Shown: piece after piece, positions 26,903 through 36,664 of the stretch
Position numbering within the stretch: position 1 is the stretch's first letter
Layout: each line of letters begins with the position of its first letter
Origin: SZUA-36 sp964650905
Lineage (GTDB): Bacteria; Pseudomonadota; Gammaproteobacteria; Xanthomonadales; SZUA-36
Assembly (NCBI GenBank): GCA_964650905.1
Contig: CAZYVH010000013.1
Coordinates: forward strand, 1 to 50,386
Direction of reading: 5' to 3'
DNA: 50,386 nt
The notes under the pieces: generated by a model
Told to the model about the DNA's origin: nothing
Database searches by the model: none
What the model saw: the letters and a program-made list of their open reading frames with translations, nothing else
Position numbers and translations under genes: made by a program

Positions 26903-27002
26903 NNNNNNNNNNNNNNNNNNNNNNNNNNNNNNNNNNNNNNNNNNNNNNNNNNNNNNNNNNNNNNNNNNNNNNNNNNNNNNNNNNNNNNNNNNNNNNNNNN
27001 NN
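26903..27002. other. Scaffold gap (100 N) covering the fba 5' end
   Basis: Exactly 100 N, so the true length is unknown. An ATG at 26898 just before the gap could be the fba start, but it has no clear ribosome-binding site. Confidence 0.95.
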
Positions 27003-28016
27003 AGTATCGAATTGGTTAAAACAGCCCAGGCCATGGTCGCTGAAGGCAAAGGCCTGCTGGCGATTGATGAAAGCTCGGGTACCTGCAAAAAGCGCTTTGA
27101 CTCGATTGGTGTTGAGAGCACAGAATCCAACCGGCGTGACTACCGGGGCATGTTGCTGAGCACACCGGGTCTTGGCGAGCACATCAGTGGTGCAATCCTT
27201 TTTGACGAAACACTGCGTCAGTCAAGCAGCGAGGGCGTCCATTTTGTAAAGCTTATGCAGGATGCGGGTGTTATACCCGGGATCAAGGTCGATAAGGGGG
27301 CCCATCCGTTGGCGGCGCACGAAGGCGAAAAAATTACCGAAGGGCTCGATGGTCTGCGCGATCGCTTGCAGGAATATTCAAGTCTGGGTGCGCGCTTTGC
27401 CAAGTGGCGTGCGGTGATCACCATCGGTGAGAATATGCCGTCAGCAGCGTGTATTGAGGGTAACTGCCACGCGTTGGCGCGTTATGCCGCCCTGTGCCAG
27501 GAAGCAGGCCTGGTACCGATCGTAGAACCCGAAGTGCTGATGGACGGGTCTCACACATTGGATGAGTGCTATGAGGTCACCGAGGCGACCTTGCGTACAC
27601 TCTATAACCAGATGTATGAGCAGAACGTCATGCTGGAAGGCTCCATTCTGAAAGCCAGCATGGTCATTTCGGGCAAAGACTGCCCGAACCGCGCTGATGT
27701 CGAAGAGGTTGCGCGGGCCACGGTTGAATGCCTGCTCAACGCGGTTCCAGCAGCCGTTGCCGGTGTGGTATTTTTGTCCGGCGGACAGGGTGATAAAGAG
27801 GCCACAGCCCACCTGGATGCCATGAACCGCCTGGGTCAGTTTCCCTGGCCACTGAGCTTTTCTTATGGTCGTGCGTTGCAAGCGCCATCGCTGACGTTGT
27901 GGGGCGCGGATACGGCTGGCAATATTGGTGCCGCCCAAAAAGCGCTGGCACACCGTGCCCGTATGAACGGGCTGGCGGCGACAGGGCGCTACGAGATGAG
28001 CCTTGAGGTGGACTGA
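27003..28016 (+). CDS. fba: Fructose-bisphosphate aldolase class I (5' end in gap)
   Basis: Reversible cleavage of fructose 1,6-bisphosphate. The visible 337 codons show the class I signature: GKGLLAIDESSGTCKKRF near the start, VDKG, the KWRAVITIG strand, VEPEVLMDG and the Schiff-base lysine in EGSILKASMV, with FLSGGQ and SFSYGRALQ following. The reading frame is already open at the first base after the N gap, so a few N-terminal residues are missing. A metal-independent (class I) enzyme is unusual but not rare in this cluster. A strong terminator follows. Confidence 0.95.
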   Translation, partial: SIELVKTAQAMVAEGKGLLAIDESSGTCKKRFDSIGVESTESNRRDYRGMLLSTPGLGEHISGAILFDETLRQSSSEGVHFVKLMQDAGVIPGIKVDKGAHPLAAHEGEKITEGLDGLRDRLQEYSSLGARFAKWRAVITIGENMPSAACIEGNCHALARYAALCQEAGLVPIVEPEVLMDGSHTLDECYEVTEATLRTLYNQMYEQNVMLEGSILKASMVISGKDCPNRADVEEVARATVECLLNAVPAAVAGVVFLSGGQGDKEATAHLDAMNRLGQFPWPLSFSYGRALQAPSLTLWGADTAGNIGAAQKALAHRARMNGLAATGRYEMSLEVD

Positions 28017-28040
28017 ACAAGCGGCTCAATGTATTCAAAT

Positions 28041-28066
28041 GGCCCGTCCAGGACGGGCCTTTTTTC
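28041..28066 (+). terminator. Rho-independent terminator after fba
   Basis: GGCCCGTC and GACGGGCC form an 8-9 bp GC-rich stem with a very short loop, followed by TTTTTTCTT. It ends the glycolytic transcription unit before maeB. Confidence 0.9.
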
Positions 28067-28085
28067 TTAAAAATGGCAAACCTTT

Positions 28086-30359
28086 ATGGCTGACAAAATG
28101 AAGCGAAATGCGTTGGATTACCACCGCTACCCGACCCCTGGAAAAATCAGGATCACACCCACCAAGCCACTGACCACCCAGGAGGACCTGGGGCTGGCGT
28201 ATTCACCCGGTGTGGCAGCTGCCAGTGAACTGGTCGCTGCAGATGCGGCCGAGGTCAGCAATATGACCGCACGTGGCAACCTGGTCGCTGTCGTTACCAA
28301 TGGAACGGCCGTGCTGGGCTTGGGGGATATCGGGCCTTTGGCCGCCAAACCGGTGATGGAAGGCAAGGCTGTCCTGTTTAAAAAATTCGCCGGTGTGGAT
28401 GTCTTCGATATTGAGATCGACGAAGCAGACCCGGACCGCCTGGTGGATATCATTGCTGCACTGGAACCTACTTTTGGCGGTATCAACCTCGAAGATATCA
28501 AGGCGCCTGAGTGCTTTGAGGTTGAGGCAAAGCTCAAGAAACGTCTGAAAATTCCGGTCTTTCACGACGACCAGCATGGCACTGCCATCATTACTGCAAC
28601 CGCAGTTATCAATGGCCTCAAGGTTGTTGGCAAGGCGATTGGCGAGGTGCGGCTGGTGGCATCCGGTGCCGGTGCGGCGGGCATGGCCTGTCTTGATTTA
28701 CTGGTCAATTTGGGTCTTCAGAAAACCAATATTCTGGTGGTGGACAGCAGGGGTGTTATTCATACGGATCGTGACAATCTGAGTGAACGAAAGGCCGGAT
28801 ATGCACAAGCAACGGACAAACGCTCGCTTGCCGAAGCCATTGACGGAGCCGACATATTTCTCGGTGTTTCAGCCGGTGGGTTGCTCACCCCTGATATGGT
28901 TAAAACCATGGCCGATCAACCCATTATCCTGGCGCTGGCCAACCCAACCCCAGAGATCATGCCGGAACTCGCGCTGGCGGCGCGCCCGGATGCCATCATC
29001 GCCACGGGTCGTTCCGATTACCCCAACCAGGTCAATAACGTGCTGTGTTTTCCATATATATTCAGGGGGGCACTGGATGTGGGCGCGACCACCGTCAACG
29101 ATGAGATGCAAATGGCCTGTGTACGAGCCCTGGCTGAATTGGCACGCAAGGAGGTTAGCGACACGGTGGATGCTGCATACGGGGACAAAACACTGCAGTT
29201 TGGACGCGAATACCTGATTCCAAAGCCGTTTGACCGGCGTTTGCTGGTGCAGGTTGCGTCCGCAACGGCCCAGGCCGCCATGGATAGCGGTGTTGCAACA
29301 CGGCCCTTGCAGGATATGCAAGCCTATCGTGAAAAACTGACGCAATTTCTGTGGCGCACCGGGTTGCTGATGAAGCCGATGTTCGACGCGGCCAAGCGCG
29401 ACCCCAGGCGGGTCGTTTACGCCGAGGGCGAATCCGAGATCGTGCTGCGTGCTGTCCAGTCGGTGGTGGACGAGGGCATGGCCAGACCCATCCTGATTGG
29501 ACGACCTGACGTGGTCAGTCAAAGGATCAAAAAGCTTGGCTTGAGATTGCAATCGGGACGGGATTTTGAACCGGTGGATCCGCAATCTGATCCACGTTTC
29601 TGGGATTACTGGACAACGTACCACGACATCATGGAGCGTCGCGGGGTTTCACCCAGTGCGGCCAAGGCCATTATCCGTACGCGTTCAACCGCCATTGCGG
29701 CAGTCATGGTCTACCGTGGAGAGGCGGACGCATTGATAACAGGCCTGGTTGGCAGGTACGAGCCAAAACTGGATGAAATTAAAAGCATCCTGGGCCCCTC
29801 TACTGGGACTAAGACGATTGGTGCGTTGGGTGTATTGAACAACGACGAGGGCGCGTATTTCATTTGCGATACCCATGTCAATGCGGCACCGAGCGCTGAG
29901 GAGATTGCCGAGATTACGCTGATGGCGGCAGACCGGGTGCGCATGTTTGGGATTGAGCCACGTATTGCACTGCTGTCGCATTCGACTTTTGGCACACACA
30001 CAGACGCCAGTGCCCGGAAAATGAAGCGTGCACTGGAATTGATCATTGCAGCGGCGCCTGAGTTGGAAGCGGAAGGGGAGATGCCGGCAGATATGGCGCT
30101 TTCGGAAGCATACCGTCAACGGGAATTTCCAAATTCCAGATTGCACGGGCCGGCGAATTTGTTGGTTATGCCGAATATCGATGCGGCCCATATCAGCTTC
30201 AGTTTTGCACGTATCGTCAGTAATGCGGTCACCGTTGGACCCATGCTGATGGGTTTGCAACGGCCTGCCCACGTATTGACTCCGTCAGCGTCTGTGCGTC
30301 GTGTCATCAACATGACCGCGTTTGCGGTAATGGAGGCGCAACTTCACGATACAAAGTAG
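28086..30359 (+). CDS. maeB: NADP-dependent malic enzyme with C-terminal phosphotransacetylase-like domain
   Basis: A 757-residue MaeB-type protein. The N-terminal malic domain (about 1-430) has YSPGVA, the catalytic Lys/metal region VFHDDQHGTAI and the GAGAAG dinucleotide loop followed by ALANPTPEI. The C-terminal part (about 430-757) is phosphotransacetylase-like, with YAEGESE, LITG and LLSHSTFGT; in MaeB this domain is regulatory and not known to be catalytic. It converts malate to pyruvate with NADP reduction. The ATG follows the fba terminator by 20 bases. Confidence 0.95.
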   Translation: MADKMKRNALDYHRYPTPGKIRITPTKPLTTQEDLGLAYSPGVAAASELVAADAAEVSNMTARGNLVAVVTNGTAVLGLGDIGPLAAKPVMEGKAVLFKKFAGVDVFDIEIDEADPDRLVDIIAALEPTFGGINLEDIKAPECFEVEAKLKKRLKIPVFHDDQHGTAIITATAVINGLKVVGKAIGEVRLVASGAGAAGMACLDLLVNLGLQKTNILVVDSRGVIHTDRDNLSERKAGYAQATDKRSLAEAIDGADIFLGVSAGGLLTPDMVKTMADQPIILALANPTPEIMPELALAARPDAIIATGRSDYPNQVNNVLCFPYIFRGALDVGATTVNDEMQMACVRALAELARKEVSDTVDAAYGDKTLQFGREYLIPKPFDRRLLVQVASATAQAAMDSGVATRPLQDMQAYREKLTQFLWRTGLLMKPMFDAAKRDPRRVVYAEGESEIVLRAVQSVVDEGMARPILIGRPDVVSQRIKKLGLRLQSGRDFEPVDPQSDPRFWDYWTTYHDIMERRGVSPSAAKAIIRTRSTAIAAVMVYRGEADALITGLVGRYEPKLDEIKSILGPSTGTKTIGALGVLNNDEGAYFICDTHVNAAPSAEEIAEITLMAADRVRMFGIEPRIALLSHSTFGTHTDASARKMKRALELIIAAAPELEAEGEMPADMALSEAYRQREFPNSRLHGPANLLVMPNIDAAHISFSFARIVSNAVTVGPMLMGLQRPAHVLTPSASVRRVINMTAFAVMEAQLHDTK

Positions 30360-30383
30360 TATAAAAGCTATGGAACAGGTTGA

Positions 30384-33056
30384 ATGAACATCAAACGATC
30401 ACGCCGCGCCCCGGACTCCGATCCGTCTGAAACCAGGGAATGGCTGGAATCGCTTGAAGCCGTCATTGACCGCGGGGGTCCCGAACGGGCGCACTTCCTG
30501 CTTGAACAGATGGTGGATTTTACCCGCCGTTCAGGCGGTTATCTGCCGTACGATGCGACCACGGCCTATATCAATACCATTCCGCCGCACCTGCAGGCAA
30601 AAATCCCGGGAAACAACGAAATAGAACGACGCATTCGCTCACTCACTCGCTGGAATGCCATGGCGCTTGTTGTGAGGGCCGGCAAACGCGGTGGTGAACT
30701 GGGTGGTCATATTGCCAGTTTCGCGTCTGCCGCAACGCTCTACGATGTCGGGATGAATCACTTTTTTCGCGGCCCCGACAGTGAATACGGTGGTGATCTT
30801 GTTTATATTCAGGGACACTCTTCACCGGGTATTTATGCACGAGCCTTTCTGGAAGGCCGTATCAGTACCGAACAAATGGATCATTTTCGCCAGGAAGTGT
30901 CAGGCAAGGGTCTGAGTTCGTACCCGCACCCCTGGCTGATGCCGGGTTTCTGGCAGATGCCAACGGTGTCGATGGGTCTGGGGCCCATCATGGCCATTTA
31001 CCAGGCACGCTTCCTGAAGTATTTGCACAACCGCGGAATTTCCGATACCTCGCAACGCAAGGTCTGGTGTTTCCTGGGTGATGGTGAAACCGATGAGCCG
31101 GAATCACTGGGTTCCATTTCCCTGGCAGGTCGTGAAGGCCTGGATAACCTGGTCTTTGTCGTCAATTGCAACCTGCAGCGCCTCGACGGGCCGGTGCGTG
31201 GCAACGGCAAAATCATCCAGGAACTCGAAAGTGTTTTTCGTGGCGCCGGCTGGAATGTCATCAAGGTAATCTGGGGTTCACGTTGGGACGCACTGCTGGC
31301 CCAGGACAAGGACGGACTGCTGCGCAAGCGCATGGACGAAGCGGTCGATGGTGAATATCAAAATTACAAGGCGAAAGGTGGCGCCTACACCCGTGAACAT
31401 TTTTTTGGAGTCTACCCCGAATTAAAAGAAATGGTTGCCAATATGTCAGACGCGGATGTCTGGCGTCTGAATCGTGGTGGTCATGATCCACACAAGGTAT
31501 ATGCGGCCTACCACGCTGCCGTGCGGCACAGCGGTCAACCCTCGGTGATACTGGCAAAAACCGTCAAGGGTTATGGTATGGGTGAAGCCGGCGAGGCACA
31601 GAATATTTCGCACCAGCAGAAAAAGATGGATTATGAGGCCATACGACGGTTCCGGGATCGTTTTCATGTACCGATTGCCGATAAAGACCTGGCTGATGTG
31701 CCCTATTACAGACCCGCCGACGACAGCGCTGAAATACGTTACATCAAGGAACATCGTGCCACCCTGGGTGGCTACCTGCCACAGCGCCGGGTAACTTCGA
31801 GCCCTCTGCAGATACCACCACTGAAGGCCTTTGAAACCTTGCTCAAGGGTAGCGGTGAACGTGAGATCAGCACCACCATGACAGCGGTGCGGGCACTGGC
31901 CATCATGCTCAGGGACAAGAACATCGCCCGGCATATCGTGCCGATCGTGGCCGATGAAGCACGCACGTTTGGGATGGAGGGCATGTTCCGGCAACTGGGT
32001 ATATATTCCTCCAAGGGCCAGTTATATACACCGATGGATTCCGACAACCTGATGTTCTACAAGGAGGATACCAAGGGCCAGATTCTGCAGGAAGGCATTT
32101 CCGAAGCCGGTGCGATGTCGTCGTGGATCGCTGCCGCGACCAGCTATGCCAACAACGACATGCCGATGATACCGTTTTATATCTTTTACTCGATGTTTGG
32201 TTTCCAGCGGGTCGGCGACCTGGCATGGGCGGCAGGAGATATGCGGGCCCGGGGATTCCTGCTGGGAGGCACTTCGGGGCGTACCACGTTGAATGGTGAA
32301 GGCTTGCAGCACGAGGATGGCAACAGTCACCTGATCGCCAGCCTGTTGCCAAACTGCATCGCCTATGACCCAACCTTTGCTTACGAATTGACCGTGATCC
32401 TGCAGGATGGTCTGCGGCGTATGGTTGAGGAGACCGAGGACGTTTATTACTACATTACTGTAATGAACGAGAACTACACGCACCCGGCAATGCCGGAGGG
32501 TGTCGAAGAGGGTATTCGTAAAGGCTTGTACTGTTTCCGCGATGGTGGTGACGGGGACCGAAGCGTTCAATTGATGGGTTCGGGAGCGATCCTGCGCGAG
32601 GTAATCGCGGCAGCCGACCTGCTCGCCGAGCACTACGCAGTCAATGCGACGGTCTGGAGCGCGACCAGCTTTACGCAGTTGCACCGCGATGGTGCGGCAG
32701 TGAGCCGCACGAACCGCCTCAACCCGGAGGCCGAACAGCATCAGCCCTGGGTCGCACAATGTCTCAAGGGCTATGTTGGACCGGTTGTCGCGGCCACCGA
32801 TTACGTCCGCGCGTTTGCAGAACAAATTCGGCCCTATCTGCCCGGTTCCGATTACACCGTCCTGGGTACAGACGGGTTTGGGCGTTCTGACACGCGGGAT
32901 AATCTGCGGCGGTTTTTTGAAGTCGACCGTAATAATATTGCCTATGCAGCGCTGCACGCATTGTATAAACAGGGTGTCTTTACAAAGCAGGCCTTGCTCG
33001 AAGCGCGCGGCCACCTGGGACTGGATTCCGCCAAACCCAACCCCACCGACGTCTGA
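30384..33056 (+). CDS. aceE: Pyruvate dehydrogenase E1 component (homodimeric type)
   Basis: An 890-residue E1 that decarboxylates pyruvate with thiamine diphosphate and acetylates the E2 lipoyl group. Recognisable parts are GGHIASFASAATLYDVGMNHFF near the N-terminus, the TPP motif GDGETDEPES...NCNLQRLDGPV, the E401-type loop region with HDPHKVYAAYHAAV, DEARTFGMEGMFRQ and SMFGFQRVGDLAWAAGD. Length and motifs are standard for gammaproteobacteria. It starts the aceE-aceF-protease-lpd operon, 14 bases before aceF. Confidence 0.97.
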   Translation: MNIKRSRRAPDSDPSETREWLESLEAVIDRGGPERAHFLLEQMVDFTRRSGGYLPYDATTAYINTIPPHLQAKIPGNNEIERRIRSLTRWNAMALVVRAGKRGGELGGHIASFASAATLYDVGMNHFFRGPDSEYGGDLVYIQGHSSPGIYARAFLEGRISTEQMDHFRQEVSGKGLSSYPHPWLMPGFWQMPTVSMGLGPIMAIYQARFLKYLHNRGISDTSQRKVWCFLGDGETDEPESLGSISLAGREGLDNLVFVVNCNLQRLDGPVRGNGKIIQELESVFRGAGWNVIKVIWGSRWDALLAQDKDGLLRKRMDEAVDGEYQNYKAKGGAYTREHFFGVYPELKEMVANMSDADVWRLNRGGHDPHKVYAAYHAAVRHSGQPSVILAKTVKGYGMGEAGEAQNISHQQKKMDYEAIRRFRDRFHVPIADKDLADVPYYRPADDSAEIRYIKEHRATLGGYLPQRRVTSSPLQIPPLKAFETLLKGSGEREISTTMTAVRALAIMLRDKNIARHIVPIVADEARTFGMEGMFRQLGIYSSKGQLYTPMDSDNLMFYKEDTKGQILQEGISEAGAMSSWIAAATSYANNDMPMIPFYIFYSMFGFQRVGDLAWAAGDMRARGFLLGGTSGRTTLNGEGLQHEDGNSHLIASLLPNCIAYDPTFAYELTVILQDGLRRMVEETEDVYYYITVMNENYTHPAMPEGVEEGIRKGLYCFRDGGDGDRSVQLMGSGAILREVIAAADLLAEHYAVNATVWSATSFTQLHRDGAAVSRTNRLNPEAEQHQPWVAQCLKGYVGPVVAATDYVRAFAEQIRPYLPGSDYTVLGTDGFGRSDTRDNLRRFFEVDRNNIAYAALHALYKQGVFTKQALLEARGHLGLDSAKPNPTDV

Positions 33057-33070
33057 ATGGGATTGCTCCT

Positions 33071-34384
33071 ATGCCTGATCTCGTAAATGTCCTGGTGCCG
33101 GATATTGGTGATTTTACCGATGTGCCGGTCATAGAGGTGCTGGTTGGGGTGGGTGGCGAGGTTGAAGCCGAACAGTCCCTGGTAACACTTGAAAGTGACA
33201 AGGCCACCATGGAGGTGCCGGCACCGGTGGCGGGCATTATCCGTGAATTACGGGTCTGCCTGGATGACAGCGTGTCGGAAGGCGACCTGGTGGCGATTAT
33301 CGAACCCTCGGATGTGACTGCGTCAGGACAAGCAGACCCTGTTATTGAGCTAACGCAGACGGAATCCACGGATGGCACCGCCAGCGCTGCGTTGGTGGAA
33401 CCGGCTACCGAGTATCGGCAGCCCCAACCCCAACCCCAACCCGTACATGCGGGGGTGGGTATAACATCACCGGGTAAAGTGCCCTACGCCAGCCCGGCTA
33501 TCAGACGTTTTGCGCGTGAATTGGGCGTGGACCTGACACGGGTGAGCGGTAGCGGGCGTGGCGGGCGGATTCTGCGTGAAGATGTCAGTACCTTTGTCAA
33601 GACCGTCATGTCGGGTGGTTCGCCTGCAACTTCGGGCGGCCTGGGCTTTGAGCTGCCACCCGCACCCAATGTCGATTTCAGCCGCTACGGTACCGTCGAA
33701 CTTCAGCCCTTGACCCGGATCCAGAAAATATCCGGTGCCTACCTGCACCGTAACTGGGTCAGTATTCCGCACGTGACACAGCACGACCTGGCGGATATCA
33801 CCGCCATGGAGGCTTATCGCAAAGCCAACGCGGGAGCGGCTAAAGAACAGGGCTTCAAATTGACGCCCGTGGTGTTCCTGATCCTGGCCTGCGTGGCGGC
33901 CCTGAAGAAATTTCCTCAATTCAATGCTTCACTTGATGAGACGCGTGAAAACCTGGTGCTGAAAAAGTATTTTAACATCGGCATTGCCGTGGACACGCCC
34001 CAGGGGCTGGTCGTACCGGTGATCAGGGACTGCGATAACAAAGACATCTTGCAACTGGCGCAGGAACTCGCGGAAATAAGCCAGACCGCGCGGGATGGCA
34101 AGCTCAAGCCGACCGACATGCAGGGTGGATGTTTTTCGATTTCCAGCCTTGGCGGGATCGGCGGTACTGCGTTCACACCGATCATCAACGCACCGGAGGT
34201 TGCTGTCCTGGGGGTTTCCCGCGCCAGCATGAGCCCGCAGTGGGATGGTGAATCATTCCGGCCACGTCTGCGGTTGCCGTTGTCGTTGTCCTATGACCAC
34301 CGTGTTATTGACGGTGCCAGTGCGGCCCGTTTTACCCGCTACCTGGCCACTTACCTCGAAGATTTTCAGGGGCCGGATGGTTAA
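33071..34384 (+). CDS. aceF: Dihydrolipoyllysine-residue acetyltransferase (E2), one lipoyl domain
   Basis: A 437-residue E2 with a single lipoyl domain (about 1-78; lipoyl-Lys in ESDKATMEV), a Pro/Gln-rich linker, a peripheral-subunit-binding domain (YASPAIRRFARELGVD...GRGGRILREDV) and the catalytic domain with the DHRVIDGA His motif. The second lipoyl domain of the complex is supplied by the lpd fusion further downstream. A short CCCCAA repeat encodes part of the linker. The last 8 bases overlap the next gene. Confidence 0.96.
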   Translation: MPDLVNVLVPDIGDFTDVPVIEVLVGVGGEVEAEQSLVTLESDKATMEVPAPVAGIIRELRVCLDDSVSEGDLVAIIEPSDVTASGQADPVIELTQTESTDGTASAALVEPATEYRQPQPQPQPVHAGVGITSPGKVPYASPAIRRFARELGVDLTRVSGSGRGGRILREDVSTFVKTVMSGGSPATSGGLGFELPPAPNVDFSRYGTVELQPLTRIQKISGAYLHRNWVSIPHVTQHDLADITAMEAYRKANAGAAKEQGFKLTPVVFLILACVAALKKFPQFNASLDETRENLVLKKYFNIGIAVDTPQGLVVPVIRDCDNKDILQLAQELAEISQTARDGKLKPTDMQGGCFSISSLGGIGGTAFTPIINAPEVAVLGVSRASMSPQWDGESFRPRLRLPLSLSYDHRVIDGASAARFTRYLATYLEDFQGPDG

Positions 34385-34892
34385 CCCGCATAATCCCGAG
34401 TCCCGGCTGGGCCGGCGCATGATATGGATTGCCGTGCTGGGGCTATTGGCGGGGTTGTATGGCCTTTTCTCCGCCATGGATAAAGATGGCAAGACCACCC
34501 GCGTGGTCGGCCAGGACGGCGTGGCGATGGTGATCCTTGAACAGGACCGCAGCGGTCATTACCTGGCGGATGGACAGATCAACGGCCAGGACGTGACCTT
34601 TATGGTGGACACCGGTGCGACCGATGTCGCACTACCCGAAGCCATGGCACGGCGCCTGGGTCTGCGGTTCGGTCCGCCAGTGATGGTGATGACCGCTGCC
34701 GGGCGTAGCAGGGCATGGATGACACGTCTGGATGAAGTCTCCATTGGTGGTATCAGGCGCAGCAATGTGCGTGCGACCATCGCCAGTGGCAACTTTGAAG
34801 GAATCTTACTGGGTATGAGCTTTTTGAGGCACTATGACCTGCAACAACAGGATGGCAAACTGGTCATTCGGGATAACAGCACCGGTGGCTAG
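34377..34892 (+). CDS. Membrane-anchored retropepsin-like aspartic protease (TIGR02281-type)
   Basis: A 171-residue protein with one N-terminal transmembrane helix (about 14-33) and a single retropepsin-like domain carrying the aspartyl motif VDTGATDVAL (Asp at residue 78) and a C-terminal ILLGMSFL flap/hydrophobic strand. One Asp-Thr-Gly per chain implies a homodimeric active site, as in retroviral proteases. It belongs to a small bacterial clan-AA protease family. It starts within the 3' end of aceF and ends just before the lpd start, so it is embedded in the pyruvate dehydrogenase operon. Its substrate is unknown. Confidence 0.85.
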   Translation: MVNPHNPESRLGRRMIWIAVLGLLAGLYGLFSAMDKDGKTTRVVGQDGVAMVILEQDRSGHYLADGQINGQDVTFMVDTGATDVALPEAMARRLGLRFGPPVMVMTAAGRSRAWMTRLDEVSIGGIRRSNVRATIASGNFEGILLGMSFLRHYDLQQQDGKLVIRDNSTGG

Positions 34893-34927
34893 TGTACCGC
34901 ATCGTAATTATCTTAAAAGGATTTGGG

Positions 34928-36664
34928 GTGAAGACTGAAGTAATCGAAATCCATGTGCCTGACATCGGTGATTTCCAGGATATACCGGTGATCGAATTAT
35001 TGGTCGATGTCGGCGACCCCGTCGCAGTTGAGCAGTCGCTGCTGACGCTGGAAAGCGACAAGGCGACACTGGAAATACCCTCCCCCGCAAACGGCGTTAT
35101 CAGGTCACTGGCAGTCGCGCTGGATGACCGGGTGTCCGAAGGCACACTGCTTGCCACGCTGGAAGTTAAACTGCCAGCCAGGGAGGATGAGGACCAGCAG
35201 GCCATACCGGCCGGACCGGATAAAACCACCACACCTGCCGGTCAGGCTGACGAAGTGACCGCAGCGGTTGCGCACAGCCGTGATGGTGATGATTCAAGGG
35301 CAGGAAATGATCGTGCCAACTATGATTTCGACGTACTGGTACTGGGCGCGGGGCCGGGGGGATACACCGCAGCGTTCCGGGCCGCGGACCTGGGTCTGAA
35401 GGTTGCCCTGGTAGAGCGTTATAAAACCTTGGGCGGGGTATGCCTGAACGTGGGCTGCATACCGTCCAAGGCTCTGCTGCATGCGGCCGGGGTGATCGAT
35501 GAAGCGGCCTCCATGGCACAGCATGGCGTGGTGTTTGGTGAACCGCACATCGATATNNNNNNNNNNNNNNNNNNNNNNNNNNNNNNNNNNNNNNNNNNNN
35601 NNNNNNNNNNNNNNNNNNNNNNNNNNNNNNNNNNNNNNNNNNNNNNNNNNNNNNNNGCCATCATAGCGGCCGGTTCACGGGCTTTAAAATTACCTGGTCT
35701 GCCCTGGGATGACCCGCGGGTGATGGACTCAACCGATGCGCTCGAACTGGCAGAGGTGCCAGAACGTCTGCTGGTCATTGGCGGTGGTATCATCGGTCTG
35801 GAAATGGCCAGCGTTTACCAGGGCCTGGGCAGCAAGGTGACGGTGATTGAACTCACCGGTCAACTCATGCCCGGTACAGACAGTGATCTTGTCAGTCCAT
35901 TACAAAAACGCATTGCGAGCCGTTTTGCGGGTATCCATGTGAATACCCGTGTGAGTTCGATGGAGCCGGCGGAAGATGGACTGCATGTCAGTTTCGAAGG
36001 TGGCGATGTTCCGGGTGATGCGGTCTTTGATCGTGTCCTGGTGTCGGCAGGCCGAATACCCAATGGCCACAAACTGGGTGCCCAGGCTGCCGGCGTCAAT
36101 GTAAGTGAACGTGGGTTCATCCCCGTGGATGGGCAGATGCGGACCAATGTGCCGCACATTTTTGCGATCGGCGATATCGTTGGCCAGCCGATGCTGGCAC
36201 ACAAGGCCAGCCATGAGGCCAGGATTGCAGCAGAAGTCTGCGCAGGTATGAAAAGTGCATTCGAGGCACGGGTTATTCCTTGTGTGGCTTACACAAATCC
36301 AGAAATTGCCTGGGCCGGATTGACACAAATCCAGGCAAAAGAGCAGGGTGTTGACTACCGCGTGGGTAAATTCCCGTGGACCGCCAGTGGCAGGGCGCTG
36401 GGTCTTGGGCGCACGGAAGGTTTTACCAAATTACTGTTTGATCCCGCGAGCAAGCGCATCATTGGTGCCGGCATAGTCGGTTCGCACGCGGGCGACTTGA
36501 TTGCCGAATGTGTGTTGGCCATGGAAATGGGCTGTGAAGCGGAAGATATCGGTCTGACGATTCACCCGCACCCGACGCTGCCTGAAACCATCGCAATGTC
36601 TGCCGAGGTGTTCTCCGGCACGGTGACTGATCTTTACATACCAGGGCGCAGTGGTGGTGGCTGA
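34928..36664 (+). CDS. lpd: Dihydrolipoamide dehydrogenase with N-terminal lipoyl domain
   Basis: E3 of the pyruvate dehydrogenase complex, fused to an N-terminal lipoyl domain (about 1-78, Lys in ESDKATLEI). The flavoprotein part starts near 135 with LGAGPGGYTAAFRAADLG, carries the redox pair CLNVGC (Cys172/Cys177), GGGIIGLEM for NAD binding and the C-terminal IHPHPTLPET with the catalytic His. GTG at 34928 is preceded by AAAAGGA at good spacing and is preferred over GTG at 34892. A 100-N gap at 35557-35656 removes part of the FAD domain. The frame reads through it only because 100 N happens to fit. Confidence 0.95.
   Translation: MKTEVIEIHVPDIGDFQDIPVIELLVDVGDPVAVEQSLLTLESDKATLEIPSPANGVIRSLAVALDDRVSEGTLLATLEVKLPAREDEDQQAIPAGPDKTTTPAGQADEVTAAVAHSRDGDDSRAGNDRANYDFDVLVLGAGPGGYTAAFRAADLGLKVALVERYKTLGGVCLNVGCIPSKALLHAAGVIDEAASMAQHGVVFGEPHIDXXXXXXXXXXXXXXXXXXXXXXXXXXXXXXXXXXAIIAAGSRALKLPGLPWDDPRVMDSTDALELAEVPERLLVIGGGIIGLEMASVYQGLGSKVTVIELTGQLMPGTDSDLVSPLQKRIASRFAGIHVNTRVSSMEPAEDGLHVSFEGGDVPGDAVFDRVLVSAGRIPNGHKLGAQAAGVNVSERGFIPVDGQMRTNVPHIFAIGDIVGQPMLAHKASHEARIAAEVCAGMKSAFEARVIPCVAYTNPEIAWAGLTQIQAKEQGVDYRVGKFPWTASGRALGLGRTEGFTKLLFDPASKRIIGAGIVGSHAGDLIAECVLAMEMGCEAEDIGLTIHPHPTLPETIAMSAEVFSGTVTDLYIPGRSGGG
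35557..35656. other. Scaffold gap (100 N) inside lpd
   Basis: Exactly 100 N. From the family alignment as I recall it (E. coli Lpd), about 55 residues are missing here, or about 170 bases. The placeholder is therefore probably shorter than the real gap. Confidence 0.95.

Noticed and set aside
33422..33440. Three CCCCAA hexamers in the aceF linker
   Set aside because: Short, in frame (Pro-Gln) and in a flexible linker. Too few units to suggest phase variation, and a six-base change would not shift the frame.
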